A stretch of DNA of 44,990 nucleotides from an uncultured Oscillospiraceae bacterium (GCA_947628185.1 CANQYW010000011.1:1-44990); one strand, 5' to 3'. Positions 10,692 through 20,169 are shown, counted from the stretch's first letter. The notes: a model not told the origin generated them from the letters alone. Numbers and translations are program-made.

Positions 10692-11188
10692 GCAAGGTCA
10701 GCACACCCGAGGATAAGCTTATCGCCCGCGACAGAATGAGGTTCGTCAAGAACTCCGCCTGCGCGAACCTGTGCTATCTCGGACTCCTCTTTGACGTCTT
10801 CTACTTCGTGCTCATCTACCGCCAGGACGTGGGGCAGTACTACTACAATATCCAGATAGGCGCCTCAGTAGTCTATAACCTTATATTCATGCTGGCGGTG
10901 TTTCTCGCCTCCGAGGCGGTCAAGAACTACAAGAAGAACTACTCCATGATCCTCATTGTGGCGGGCGTCATGCAGGTAGTGAGGGTGTTCGTCATCCCCA
11001 CCGCCGCCCACGGCGCCACCACGCTGGTGAACGGTGTCGATACGCCCGTCATGGGCGACAGCACCTACACCCTGGCTCTTGTCTACCTCCTGGTCTCCGC
11101 CGCGGCGCTCATCTTCTCCGCCGTGCTCAACTACATCAGATGCACCGAGCTCGAGGCTCACCTCAAGACCCTCGAGAACAAGGCATAA
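10688..11188 (+). CDS. Unrecognised four-TM membrane protein (ABC locus, module 1)
   Basis: A 166-residue protein of unknown function. Four helices are visible at about residues 24-45, 57-77, 84-103 and 125-147. A charged N-terminal tail (EDKLIARDRMRF), a basic turn (KNYKKNY) between helices 2 and 3, and a C-terminal acidic/basic tail that could form a short coil suggest both ends are cytoplasmic. YYYNIQ precedes helix 2, as in the preceding protein, hinting at distant paralogy. It overlaps the previous gene by 4 bp and ends 12 bp before the ATPase gene, so the three belong to one translational block. Confidence 0.75.
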   Translation: MSKVSTPEDKLIARDRMRFVKNSACANLCYLGLLFDVFYFVLIYRQDVGQYYYNIQIGASVVYNLIFMLAVFLASEAVKNYKKNYSMILIVAGVMQVVRVFVIPTAAHGATTLVNGVDTPVMGDSTYTLALVYLLVSAAALIFSAVLNYIRCTELEAHLKTLENKA

Positions 11189-11200
11189 GGGGGTGAAGTC

Positions 11201-12274
11201 ATGGCTCAGTTGAATCTTCAGCATATCGATAAGATATACGACAATAAAGTTCAGGCGGTCTTTGACTTCAACCTCGACGTCAAGGACGGCGAGCTCATAG
11301 TCCTGGTAGGTCCCTCCGGCTGCGGAAAGTCCACCACCCTACGCATGGTGGCGGGCCTTGAGGATATCTCCAACGGCAAGCTCCTTCTGGACGGCCGTGA
11401 CATCACCCAGACCCCCGCGAAGGACCGCGACATGGCCATGGTGTTCCAGAGCTACGCCCTCTACGGCCACATGACCATCTATGAGAACATGGCCTTCTCC
11501 ATGACCCTCCGCAAGGAGGACCCCAACGTCATCCACAAGAAGGTCCTGGCCGCAGCCGAGATCCTCGGCCTCACGAGCCAGCTCAACAAGAAACCGGCCC
11601 AGCTCTCCGGCGGCCAGCGCCAGCGCGTGGCCATGGGCCGTTCCATCGTGCGTAACCCCAAGGTCTTCCTCTTTGACGAGCCCCTCTCGAACCTGGACGC
11701 CAAGCTCCGCGGAGCCACCAGGCGCGAGATACTGCTCCTCCACAAGAGGCTCCAGGCCACAATGCTCTACGTCACCCACGACCAGACCGAGGCACTGACG
11801 CTGGCCGACAGGATCGTCTGCATGTCCATGGGCCACGTCCAGCAGGTGGGCACGCCGCTTGAACTCTACGACTCCCCCAACAACGTCTTCGTGGCCAGTT
11901 TCATAGGTCTGCCGCCCATGAACTTCTACGACGTGAAGGTCTCCGGCAACGAACTCGTTGGCGAGGGCATAAAGCTCGCCCTCACCCCGGAGGAGAAGGC
12001 GACTCTCGCCGCCTATCAGGGCCGTGAGATCACCTTGGGCGTCCGCCCCGAGAACTTCACCGAGGGCCGGGACATCTCTGTGACCGTCACCAACAACGAG
12101 AACCTGGGTATGAACACCCTGGTCTACGGCCACGTGGGCAACACGGGCGTCAGAGTCACCGCCAAGCTCAAGGGCTGGAAGAACTACAAGGTGGGCGACA
12201 CCGCCTCCTTCGCCGTGCTGAGAAAGCACTTCTTCGACAAGGAGACAACAAACGCGATAAGGGGGGATAAGTGA
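11201..12274 (+). CDS. MsmX/UgpC-type ABC transporter ATPase 1
   Basis: A 357-residue nucleotide-binding subunit that powers CUT1 sugar importers. All motifs are intact: Walker A GPSGCGKSTT near residue 36, Q-loop MVFQSYALY near 84, signature LSGGQRQRVAMG near 132, Walker B VFLFDEPLSNLD near 158, and the switch His in THDQTEA near 193. Beyond residue 235 lies the OB-fold regulatory domain of MalK-like proteins. ALYGHMT replaces the usual ALYPHMT in the Q-loop. The start follows AGGGGGTG. The stop overlaps the next start (TGATG). This locus encodes its own ATPases although LplB-type importers usually share a distant one. Confidence 0.92.
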   Translation: MAQLNLQHIDKIYDNKVQAVFDFNLDVKDGELIVLVGPSGCGKSTTLRMVAGLEDISNGKLLLDGRDITQTPAKDRDMAMVFQSYALYGHMTIYENMAFSMTLRKEDPNVIHKKVLAAAEILGLTSQLNKKPAQLSGGQRQRVAMGRSIVRNPKVFLFDEPLSNLDAKLRGATRREILLLHKRLQATMLYVTHDQTEALTLADRIVCMSMGHVQQVGTPLELYDSPNNVFVASFIGLPPMNFYDVKVSGNELVGEGIKLALTPEEKATLAAYQGREITLGVRPENFTEGRDISVTVTNNENLGMNTLVYGHVGNTGVRVTAKLKGWKNYKVGDTASFAVLRKHFFDKETTNAIRGDK

Positions 12275-12876
12275 TGGCAAACAACAAATCAACTACTAAG
12301 ACCGCTCCCGCCAAGGCGAAGAAGGGGTTCGGTTACGTCTGCAAGGACGCGCTGCGTAAGTTCATCGTCAGCCTCAAGAGGCGCCCCCAGCGCATCCCCC
12401 TGGTGGTGTTTGTGATAGCCTTCATAATCTACTCCTTCCACCTCTCCGACGTCTCCGATACCACCGCCCAGCTCCAGGGGAGCAACATGGGCCTCGCCGG
12501 TTTCGCGGTGATGCTCCTCTCCATGCTCTCGCTGCTGTGCTTTAACAACGCCTTCCCCTACCGCAAGAAGGTGAATGTGCCGATGCTTGTTTTGTGCTTT
12601 GTGATGGTGGGCATAATAGTCTTTGCCGATGTCTACTACCTTGGCAGGATAGACGCCGCCCTCAATTCCTCCGGAAGCAACATCGACCTTGTTAAGAACA
12701 GTTTCATCATCTATGCTCAGTGGTACATCCAGCAGCACATCATCTGGCTCGCGGTTGGCACCGTGCTCACCGCCCTGTTGCCGGTGTACTCCAAGCTCCT
12801 CAGGAAGATCAACACTAACGTCGAGGTGGCCGGGAATGCCGAGATGGGCACTCTTGACCTCTCCGCCGACGCCTGA
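12274..12876 (+). CDS. Unrecognised four-TM membrane protein (ABC locus, module 2)
   Basis: A 200-residue protein of unknown function. A Lys/Ala-rich cytoplasmic N-terminus (residues 1-40) precedes four helices at about 42-58, 73-92, 102-123 and 153-173. A basic turn (FPYRKKVN) lies between helices 2 and 3, the same topology as the two proteins of module 1. The loop between helices 3 and 4 is about 30 residues. The ATG at 12274 is preferred to the GTG at 12271 because of spacing from GGGGGG. It overlaps the ATPase stop by one base, indicating coupling. A GC-rich hairpin follows. Confidence 0.72.
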   Translation: MANNKSTTKTAPAKAKKGFGYVCKDALRKFIVSLKRRPQRIPLVVFVIAFIIYSFHLSDVSDTTAQLQGSNMGLAGFAVMLLSMLSLLCFNNAFPYRKKVNVPMLVLCFVMVGIIVFADVYYLGRIDAALNSSGSNIDLVKNSFIIYAQWYIQQHIIWLAVGTVLTALLPVYSKLLRKINTNVEVAGNAEMGTLDLSADA

Positions 12877-12896
12877 GGCATCCCATTTACAGCATA

Positions 12897-12921
12897 GGGA
12901 GGCCCACGTCCTGGGCCTCCC
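12897..12921 (+). other. GC-rich intercistronic hairpin
   Basis: GGGAGGCCCA (12897-12906) and TGGGCCTCCC (12912-12921) form a perfect 10-bp stem with a 5-nt loop between two membrane-protein genes. No T-run follows. It may stabilise or separate transcript segments rather than end transcription. Confidence 0.65.
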
Positions 12922-12942
12922 GCCATTGAGGACAGGATCGCT

Positions 12943-13581
12943 ATGGCAAAAAAGAAAGGCAACGGGCATGAGGAGAAGGAGATACTCCAGCAGTCCGACT
13001 ACTACAAGCTGAAGACCAAGGCCGTTGACGACCTTGTGACGGCTAATAAGGATAACTCGCCCAAGGTGAGCGAGGAGGAGCTCCGCAAGTACCGTTCGGG
13101 CTCGAAACTCAGGATCGCGGACTGGGTCAAGATGTGTTTCATCAAGTTCTGGTTCGTGGCGGCGGTGTGCTTTTTCTTCATGTGGGGACTCAGCGCCTAC
13201 ATGGCCGATATGCTCGACACGCTCTTTGTCACTGGCATCGCCTTAGGGGTCGTGACGGATATCCTCACGAACAACGCCCTCAGGTTCTTCGCCAAGACGC
13301 CCGGCGGCAACGACCGCTGGATGATGTTCCCCAAAAAGGGCTACTACAGTTTCCCCCTGAACATCCTCTATGCGTTTCTCGTGCTCTTCTGCGTGTTCCT
13401 GACCTACTCAGTTTTGAACCGCGCTCTCATCGAGCTGACCCACGCGCCGGCGGACAGCATCCCCCTGGGCGTGGAGCCGATATTGTTCGGATTATTTTAT
13501 CTCGGTTTTGATCTGCTCCTGATCAAGATGAAACACCTGGCGCTTGAGATCTACCGCGACGCCCGGAAACCCTCCAGGTGA
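12943..13581 (+). CDS. Unrecognised membrane protein (ABC locus, module 2)
   Basis: A 212-residue protein I cannot assign. The first 60 residues are hydrophilic and strongly charged. Hydrophobic segments follow at about 66-88, 95-110, 140-162 and 175-197, and a Lys/Arg-rich tail closes the protein. The loop after the second segment (AKTPGGNDRWMMFPKKGYYSF) is likely cytoplasmic. It is the second protein of a pair in front of an ATPase gene, repeating the arrangement of 10059-12274. The start at 12943 has only a modest AGGA site. The gap of 91 bp to the next start contains no clear promoter. Confidence 0.72.
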   Translation: MAKKKGNGHEEKEILQQSDYYKLKTKAVDDLVTANKDNSPKVSEEELRKYRSGSKLRIADWVKMCFIKFWFVAAVCFFFMWGLSAYMADMLDTLFVTGIALGVVTDILTNNALRFFAKTPGGNDRWMMFPKKGYYSFPLNILYAFLVLFCVFLTYSVLNRALIELTHAPADSIPLGVEPILFGLFYLGFDLLLIKMKHLALEIYRDARKPSR

Positions 13582-13672
13582 CGGCAGTATATTTAAATCA
13601 CGGGCGCCCGGGGTTTCGCGAACTGAACTCTTGGCACAAGCTTCGAATACATGTGTAAGGAGACAGAAAAGT

Positions 13673-14776
13673 ATGTCATATCTGAGCCTCAAAAACATCA
13701 ACAAAATTTACCCAAACGGCTATCACGCCGTCCACGACTTCAACCTGGACATCGAGAAGGGTGAGTTCATCGTTTTCGTGGGCCCCTCCGGCTGCGGAAA
13801 GTCCACCACCCTGCGCATGGTTGCGGGTCTTGAGGACATCTCCAACGGCGACTTCCTCATCAACGGCCAGCGGGCCAACGAGTGGGGTCCCCGCGAGCGC
13901 GAGATAGCCATGGTTTTCCAGAGCTACGCCCTCTATCCCCAGATGACCGTCTTTGACAACATCGCCTTCGGCCTCACGCTCCAGGGCGTTGACGAGGACG
14001 TCATAAAGGAGAAGGTGGAGCACACCGCCAAGATCCTGGGACTCACGGACTACCTTGACCGTTTCCCCAGGGCCCTCTCCGGCGGCCAGCGGCAGCGCGT
14101 GGCCATAGGCCGCGCCATCATCCGCAAGGTGGGCGTGTTCCTGATGGACGAGCCGCTCTCGAACCTGGACGCCAAGCAGCGCGTCACCATGCGTTCCGAG
14201 ATAGCCCAGATCCACCGCTCCACCGGCGCCACCACCATCTACGTCACCCACGACCAGACCGAGGCCATGACCCTGGCCGACAGGATAGTCGTCATGAAGG
14301 ACGGTTACGTCCAGCAGATAGGCACCCCCTATGACCTGTACATGGAGCCGGTGAACGTCTTCGTGGCCGGGTTCATCGGTGAGCCCCCCATGAACTTCAT
14401 CCGGGGCAAGCTCAAGGGCGGCAAGGTGACATTCGGCAAGAACACCATGGACGTCACGGACCTCCTGGGCAAGGACGCCAAGAAGTACGAGGGCAAGGAG
14501 ATCGTCTTCGGGTTCCGTCCCGAGGGCATCGTCCTGGGCTCCGCCGCCGGCGGATACCACGTCAAGGCCGCCGTGGAGCTCACCGAGATGCTGGGCGACA
14601 ACACGAACGTCTACATAACGGCCGAGGACGACAAGGCCATACTCAAGGTGGACCCCCACGACGAGCCCGATGTGGACACCGAGATCGAGTTCACCATCCC
14701 CTACGAGAACGTGTACCTCTTCGACGGCGAGACCGAGAAGGTCATCAAGACCACCAAGGCCCACGCCGCGAAATGA
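13673..14776 (+). CDS. MsmX/UgpC-type ABC transporter ATPase 2
   Basis: A 367-residue MalK-like ATPase. Start at 13673 (MSYLSLKNI) follows AAGGAG; the open frame runs 43 codons further upstream but those residues are unlike the family. Motifs are intact: Walker A GPSGCGKSTT near residue 37, Q-loop FQSYALYPQMT near 85, signature LSGGQRQRVAIG near 133, Walker B VFLMDEPLSNLD near 158, switch His in THDQTEAM, and a C-terminal OB-type regulatory domain. It is closer to canonical MsmX than ATPase 1. Two complete ATPases in one importer locus suggests either a heterodimeric engine or two assemblies. It is the last gene before a strong terminator. Confidence 0.92.
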   Translation: MSYLSLKNINKIYPNGYHAVHDFNLDIEKGEFIVFVGPSGCGKSTTLRMVAGLEDISNGDFLINGQRANEWGPREREIAMVFQSYALYPQMTVFDNIAFGLTLQGVDEDVIKEKVEHTAKILGLTDYLDRFPRALSGGQRQRVAIGRAIIRKVGVFLMDEPLSNLDAKQRVTMRSEIAQIHRSTGATTIYVTHDQTEAMTLADRIVVMKDGYVQQIGTPYDLYMEPVNVFVAGFIGEPPMNFIRGKLKGGKVTFGKNTMDVTDLLGKDAKKYEGKEIVFGFRPEGIVLGSAAGGYHVKAAVELTEMLGDNTNVYITAEDDKAILKVDPHDEPDVDTEIEFTIPYENVYLFDGETEKVIKTTKAHAAK

Positions 14777-14795
14777 GAATACCTTAACTAACAAG

Positions 14796-14832
14796 AAATA
14801 TCGGGGTACGTCAACGTATCCCGATATTTTTT
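14796..14832. terminator. Strong bidirectional terminator
   Basis: A 15-bp stem with one G-T pair (14796-14810 with 14815-14829) and a TCAA loop ends in a T-run on the plus strand. The left arm begins with AAATAT, so the minus strand also ends in T-rich sequence. It closes the ABC locus and the convergent histidine kinase gene. Confidence 0.9.
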
Positions 14833-14841
14833 CGCTCTATT

Positions 14842-15894
14842 TTATATATCCTCCCGCATGAAGGAACTGTAGGAGAGGACGTCCGCCAGCTCCGTGAGGA
14901 ACACCTCCAGGGGATCGGTGTCCGAGATGGCGGTGGAGTAGTCGTTGAAGGACAGGGGGTGCGGGGTGCTGGGGAGGAACACGAGCATTCGGGTGCCGGT
15001 GTTCGTCACCGAGGCCACCACGTTCCCGTCGTACATGGCGGCTATCCGCTGCACAACCGGGAGGCCCAGGCCAACGCCGGCCTCCGGGTCCTTGATGTCG
15101 TACCCCTGCTTAAAGCGGGTGAACATGGGGCGGGAGGCGCCGCCGCCGTCGGACACCTCTATCATGGAACCGTCGTGCCAGGGGTAGACGTTCAGCGTTA
15201 TCTTGCCGCCGTGCTCGGAGAACTTTATGGAGTTGGAGACGAGATTCAGCACCATGCGCTCTATTAGCTGCTGGTCGCCGGTGAAGAGGCAGTCGGAGAC
15301 CTGGGGGGAGCAGACGAGCTCTACTCCGGTGCCCGCCAGGAGGTAGTTTGCCGTGACGGCCACGTCCGTGAGGAGCGTCACGAGGTCCAGGAGCTGGTCG
15401 TTTCTGTGGATCTTGTCGCCGAAGAGGAGGCTGTAGTTGCTCACCACCCGGGAGAGGGAGTGGAGGGACTTGCTGACCCGCGCCAGGTTCTCGTCGGCGG
15501 CGTGGACCCGCAGTTTCTGGAGTTTCATCTTGATGACCGCGAGCCCGGCGGTGGAGACGCCCAGCTGCGTGTTGAGATGGGGACAGAGCGCCGAGAGGTC
15601 GCGGCTGGCGCTGTCCTCCGGGGGGAAACTCACCGTTATTATCCTGAGCGCCCCGAGAGTCACCGCCGCCGCGGGCAGGAACTCATTACCCCGGCGCACA
15701 CTGCCGTAGACGATGTCCCCGGGGGTGTCCAGCAGCAGGGGGTCGAACCGGTCAAGAGCCTTGGCGTCCTGGAGCCGGCCGCCGAATAGATTTTCCGCCG
15801 AGGTGTTCGCGTATATGATTTTTCCGTTGCCGGCGGCGATGACCGCCTCGTCCAGCGTGTCAAAGAGCTTTGCGATCGAACTATTGAGTTTCAT
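14842..15894 (-). CDS. Soluble PAS-like sensor histidine kinase
   Basis: A 350-residue kinase with no membrane segment. Residues 1-75 look like a PAS fold (FDTLDEAVIAAGNGKIIYAN). A probable phospho-acceptor His106 lies in CPHLNTQLG, a variant H-box. The ATPase domain is clear: N-box LNLVSNSIKFSEHGG (Asn217 to Asn221 region), G1 box SDGGG near 248-252 and G2 box GVGLGL near 273-278. A tail of about 40 residues follows. Start at 15894 (MKLNSS) is preferred because GGGG lies 8 nt upstream; the longer frame to 15954 has no ribosome site. No response regulator lies next to it, so the partner is elsewhere. Cytoplasmic signals such as redox or metabolites are possible inputs. Confidence 0.85.
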   Translation of the reverse strand: MKLNSSIAKLFDTLDEAVIAAGNGKIIYANTSAENLFGGRLQDAKALDRFDPLLLDTPGDIVYGSVRRGNEFLPAAAVTLGALRIITVSFPPEDSASRDLSALCPHLNTQLGVSTAGLAVIKMKLQKLRVHAADENLARVSKSLHSLSRVVSNYSLLFGDKIHRNDQLLDLVTLLTDVAVTANYLLAGTGVELVCSPQVSDCLFTGDQQLIERMVLNLVSNSIKFSEHGGKITLNVYPWHDGSMIEVSDGGGASRPMFTRFKQGYDIKDPEAGVGLGLPVVQRIAAMYDGNVVASVTNTGTRMLVFLPSTPHPLSFNDYSTAISDTDPLEVFLTELADVLSYSSFMREDI

Positions 15895-15986
15895 AGGCAG
15901 CACCCCATTATGTGTCTGAGAGTTAGCTTTCCACGGATTTGCCCGAAAAAACATGGAGGATCTGGCGAAATGCCATTATATTTGTA

Positions 15987-16015
15987 ATATTATCAAATAA
16001 TGGGGAGCATTTCAA
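15987..16015 (-). promoter_or_regulatory. Promoter of the histidine kinase gene
   Basis: On the minus strand TTGAAA (16010-16015) and TAATAT (15987-15992) are 17 bp apart. The region is AT-rich and divergent from the gap promoter about 75 bp away. Confidence 0.6.
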
Positions 16016-16086
16016 TGGTTTTTGAGATAATGAGGAAAAAAGAGAAGAATTCATAAAAAGGTCTTTATTTTTTCCTTGAGAGAGGT

Positions 16087-16092
16087 TATAAT
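16087..16092 (+). promoter_or_regulatory. -10 box of the gap promoter
   Basis: A perfect TATAAT stands 58 bp upstream of the gap start codon. The sequence 17 bp upstream of it (TTTATT at 16064-16069) is a poor -35 match, so the promoter may depend on other contacts. The inverted repeat just downstream covers the expected start of transcription. Confidence 0.6.
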
Positions 16093-16095
16093 CAT

Positions 16096-16115
16096 ATTGT
16101 CAAAAGTGTGACAAT
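16096..16115 (+). promoter_or_regulatory. Rex-like operator in front of gap
   Basis: A perfect inverted repeat, ATTGTCA (16096-16102) and TGACAAT (16109-16115) with a 6-bp spacer, lies immediately downstream of the -10 box. The core TTGTCAA-4-GTGACAA resembles the published Rex consensus TTGTTAA-4-TTAACAA. Rex is the NADH/NAD+-sensing repressor of Gram-positive bacteria and commonly controls gap. Placement over the transcription start fits repression. Rex itself is not in the window. Confidence 0.6.
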
Positions 16116-16128
16116 CCACCGCAAATAA

Positions 16129-17163
<1,035 letters not shown>

Positions 17164-17197
17164 GACTGTCGGCAAAGGCCATTGAGCATCGTCTGCG

Positions 17198-17231
17198 TCT
17201 CCCCGCCCCTCCTGGGCGGGGAGATGCTTTT
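17198..17231 (+). terminator. Terminator of gap
   Basis: TCTCCCCGCCC (17198-17208) pairs with GGGCGGGGAGA (17214-17224), followed by TGCTTTT. The stem is very GC-rich and lies 35 bp after the gap stop codon. Confidence 0.88.
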
Positions 17232-17454
17232 GCGTGCGTCATAAATGAAATGTTATCCTCACGATAGGGCGCGGGGATTATCTCGAAGGTATCCGAAGGG
17301 CGCTGCAAGACCGTGAAACGATATCCGAAAGCAGGATTATTTTATAGCGATTTAATTGGCAAACGGTCCCAGGAATTCATGAAATGAGAGAAAAGCGAAA
17401 ATAATGATGGAAAACGCCGGGAACATCGGGGCGGGAATATCACAAAATCACTAT

Positions 17455-17487
17455 AACGCCGATGAAACTGTTTCACCGGCGTTTTTT
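17455..17487 (+). terminator. Terminator lacking an obvious upstream gene
   Basis: AACGCCG-A-TGAAAC pairs with GTTTCA-C-CGGCGTT across a single-base loop, with one A/C mismatch, and runs directly into TTTTTT. It is a textbook terminator, yet it lies 290 bp beyond the gap stop and 225 bp beyond the gap terminator. It may end a short untranslated RNA or act as backup insulation for the LacI-family promoter that starts 9 bp later. Confidence 0.85.
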
Positions 17488-17495
17488 CATGCCCC

Positions 17496-17524
17496 TTTAC
17501 AAAGCTAATGAATTATGTTATGCT
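17496..17524 (+). promoter_or_regulatory. Promoter of the LacI-family gene
   Basis: TTTACA (17496-17501) and TATGCT (17519-17524) are separated by 17 bp, about 55 bp upstream of the start codon. Confidence 0.6.
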
Positions 17525-17525
17525 T

Positions 17526-17537
17526 GTTTCGTGAAAC
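17526..17537 (+). promoter_or_regulatory. Inverted repeat at the LacI-family promoter, candidate operator
   Basis: GTTTC-GT-GAAAC is a perfect inverted repeat lying just after the -10 box, over the expected transcription start. Autorepression by the downstream LacI-family protein is a plausible reading. The arm order is the reverse of classical GalR/LacI sites, so this is tentative. Confidence 0.4.
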
Positions 17538-17579
17538 TAAGCTGGCAAATCGTGGAGCCCGCGTTATGAGGTGTTTACA

Positions 17580-18569
17580 ATGGCAGATACAAATTCACCT
17601 CCCACCATGAAGGACGTGGCGAGGGAGGCGGGGGTGGCTCTGGGGACCGTGTCCAAGGTCATAAACGGTATCCCCGTGGGTGAGAGTTACCGCGTCAGGG
17701 TGGAGGAGGCGGTGGCGAAACTCAACTACCGGGTGAACTCCTACGCCAAGGGTCTGAAGACCAACAAGACCTCCACCGTGGCGGTGATGGTGCCGAATCT
17801 GGTGAGTCCCTTCTTCGCGATGCTGGTGAACTCCATATACCGGGAGCTGTCGAATAGGAAACACAGGATGCTGCTCTTCGCCACGGACTTCGACCCCACC
17901 CAGGAGCAGGAGTATGTGATCCTGGCGGAGCAGCAGAAGGTGGACGGGATAATCTGTCTCTCCTACAACCCGGAGCTCAAGGTGGCGGAGAGCGTGCCGG
18001 TGGTGTCCATAGACAGGTACTTCGGCGGGCAGATACCCTGCGTCTCCTCGGACAATTTCGGCGGAGGCCGGATAGCCGTGGAAAAACTCTACGAGAACGG
18101 CTGCCGCAACCTGGCCTTCATGCGGATAGGCTCCAAGCTCACCAACGAGCCCAACAAGCGCAAGGAGGGGTTCATCTCCGCCTGCGAGATGAGGAACATC
18201 CCCTACACATTGAAGATAGTTGACGACGGCACGCCCTACTCCGCCTTCGAGGAGTTCCTGCAGGAGCACGTAAACGATGGACGCCTCGATTTTGACGGCA
18301 TATTCTGCGTGACGGACTCCCTGGCCTGCCGGATAGCGGGGTACCTGCGGGGCATGGGTATCCGTGTGCCGGAGGACGTGCAGATAATCGGCTTTGACGG
18401 CGTGAGGCGTTTTGGGGATCAGGAGTACTTCTGCTCCACCATCGTGCAGCCGGTGGATGAGATGGCGAGAACCTGCGTCGAGGTCATACTGGAGCGGGAT
18501 ATGGGCCGCTCGCCCTCCCTTGTGTGCCTGCCGGTGGAGTACGCCTACGGCGGCACCACGAGGTCCTGA
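17580..18569 (+). CDS. LacI/GalR-family transcriptional regulator
   Basis: A 329-residue repressor or activator. The N-terminal helix-turn-helix (MKDVAREAGVALGTVSKVIN, residues 10-29) and hinge helix (YRVNSYAKGLKTNKT, about 52-66) are typical, followed by a periplasmic-binding-protein-like sensor domain from about residue 68 (VAVMVPNLVSPFFAMLV) that binds a sugar or sugar phosphate. The C-terminal IGFDGVRRFGD block is standard. Start at 17580 follows GAGG at good spacing; a GTG at 17571 overlaps that site. The gene is alone, so its targets cannot be assigned from neighbours; the sugar clusters on either side are candidates. Confidence 0.92.
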   Translation: MADTNSPPTMKDVAREAGVALGTVSKVINGIPVGESYRVRVEEAVAKLNYRVNSYAKGLKTNKTSTVAVMVPNLVSPFFAMLVNSIYRELSNRKHRMLLFATDFDPTQEQEYVILAEQQKVDGIICLSYNPELKVAESVPVVSIDRYFGGQIPCVSSDNFGGGRIAVEKLYENGCRNLAFMRIGSKLTNEPNKRKEGFISACEMRNIPYTLKIVDDGTPYSAFEEFLQEHVNDGRLDFDGIFCVTDSLACRIAGYLRGMGIRVPEDVQIIGFDGVRRFGDQEYFCSTIVQPVDEMARTCVEVILERDMGRSPSLVCLPVEYAYGGTTRS

Positions 18570-18587
18570 CAGGAATTGGGCAATCCC

Positions 18588-18616
18588 TTGACTACCGGCC
18601 CTAATTGGGGTATCAT
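18588..18616 (+). promoter_or_regulatory. Promoter of the YcxB-like gene
   Basis: TTGACT (18588-18593) and TATCAT (18611-18616) are separated by 17 bp, a strong match to a housekeeping promoter, 43 bp before the start codon. Confidence 0.75.
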
Positions 18617-18659
18617 TAGGGGGAGATGAGCCGCCGCAGGCGGATAAGGAGGAGTGGGC

Positions 18660-19181
18660 ATGGAGCTCAAGGCGGAGAACGTTTTCACCGTGACTGAGGA
18701 TGTCTTTAAAGAGGGTATGCGCCGCATAATTCGGGACGAGTACGGCCCCATGGCCACGAAGGCCCTGGCGTTCCTCGTGGTGGTCTGGGTGCTCATGACC
18801 GTCTTCACCTTCTACATGAACGGCAACATAGTGCTGGCGGTGATGGAGTTCGTCGTCATAGCTGCCATCGCCGCCTGGATGGAGCTGGCCGTGCCGCACC
18901 GCCGGGCCAAGAAGGGCTGGGAGGCCGCCAAGCGGCGCTCCGGCGAGGGCATGACCCGCCGGACGCTCTTCTATGAGGACAGGCTGGAGGTGGAGGCCGG
19001 CGCGGTGGACACGCTGGTGGTGAACTACGAGGACGTGAGAAAGACCCTCACCACCAAAAACCTGCTCATAATCATAAACCGCGACAAGGTGGGCGTCATG
19101 GTGGCGCTGGACGGCTTTAAGCTGGGCGACAAGGACACCGTCCTCAAGCTCATTAAGGACTGGACGACAACTGAGAACTGA
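18660..19181 (+). CDS. YcxB-like membrane protein
   Basis: A 173-residue protein with two adjacent hydrophobic helices at about residues 35-55 and 57-78, then a C-terminal domain from about 95 (RRTLFYEDRLEVEAG...) that matches the pattern of the YcxB-like C-terminal domain: an F-Y-x-D-x-L strand, a tyrosine before the EDV segment, and a final G-D-x-D-x-V-L-x-L-I-K helix. The function of this family is not established. AAGGAGG lies 7 nt upstream of the ATG at 18660. It has its own promoter and terminator. Confidence 0.75.
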   Translation: MELKAENVFTVTEDVFKEGMRRIIRDEYGPMATKALAFLVVVWVLMTVFTFYMNGNIVLAVMEFVVIAAIAAWMELAVPHRRAKKGWEAAKRRSGEGMTRRTLFYEDRLEVEAGAVDTLVVNYEDVRKTLTTKNLLIIINRDKVGVMVALDGFKLGDKDTVLKLIKDWTTTEN

Positions 19182-19185
19182 AAAA

Positions 19186-19222
19186 CGCGGGACGCCACTT
19201 TGAACAGGCGTCCCGCGAAGTT
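19186..19222. terminator. Bidirectional terminator
   Basis: CGCGGGACGCC (19186-19196) and GGCGTCCCGCG (19207-19217) form a perfect 11-bp stem. TTTT follows on the plus strand and AAAAA precedes it, giving T5 on the minus strand. It separates the YcxB-like gene from convergent cysK. Confidence 0.88.
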
Positions 19223-19239
19223 TTAACTATATCGAAATA

Positions 19240-20169
<930 letters not shown>

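Larger units (their letters stand above)
17164..17579. other. Intergenic region between gap and the LacI-family gene
   Basis: A 416-bp stretch without a recognisable gene. It contains the gap terminator, a second terminator with no gene in front of it, and the promoter and inverted repeat of the LacI-family gene. Between the terminators (about 17231-17454) I see an 8-bp direct repeat TATCCGAA (17290-17297 and 17322-17329) but no convincing promoter or open frame. Confidence 0.6.
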
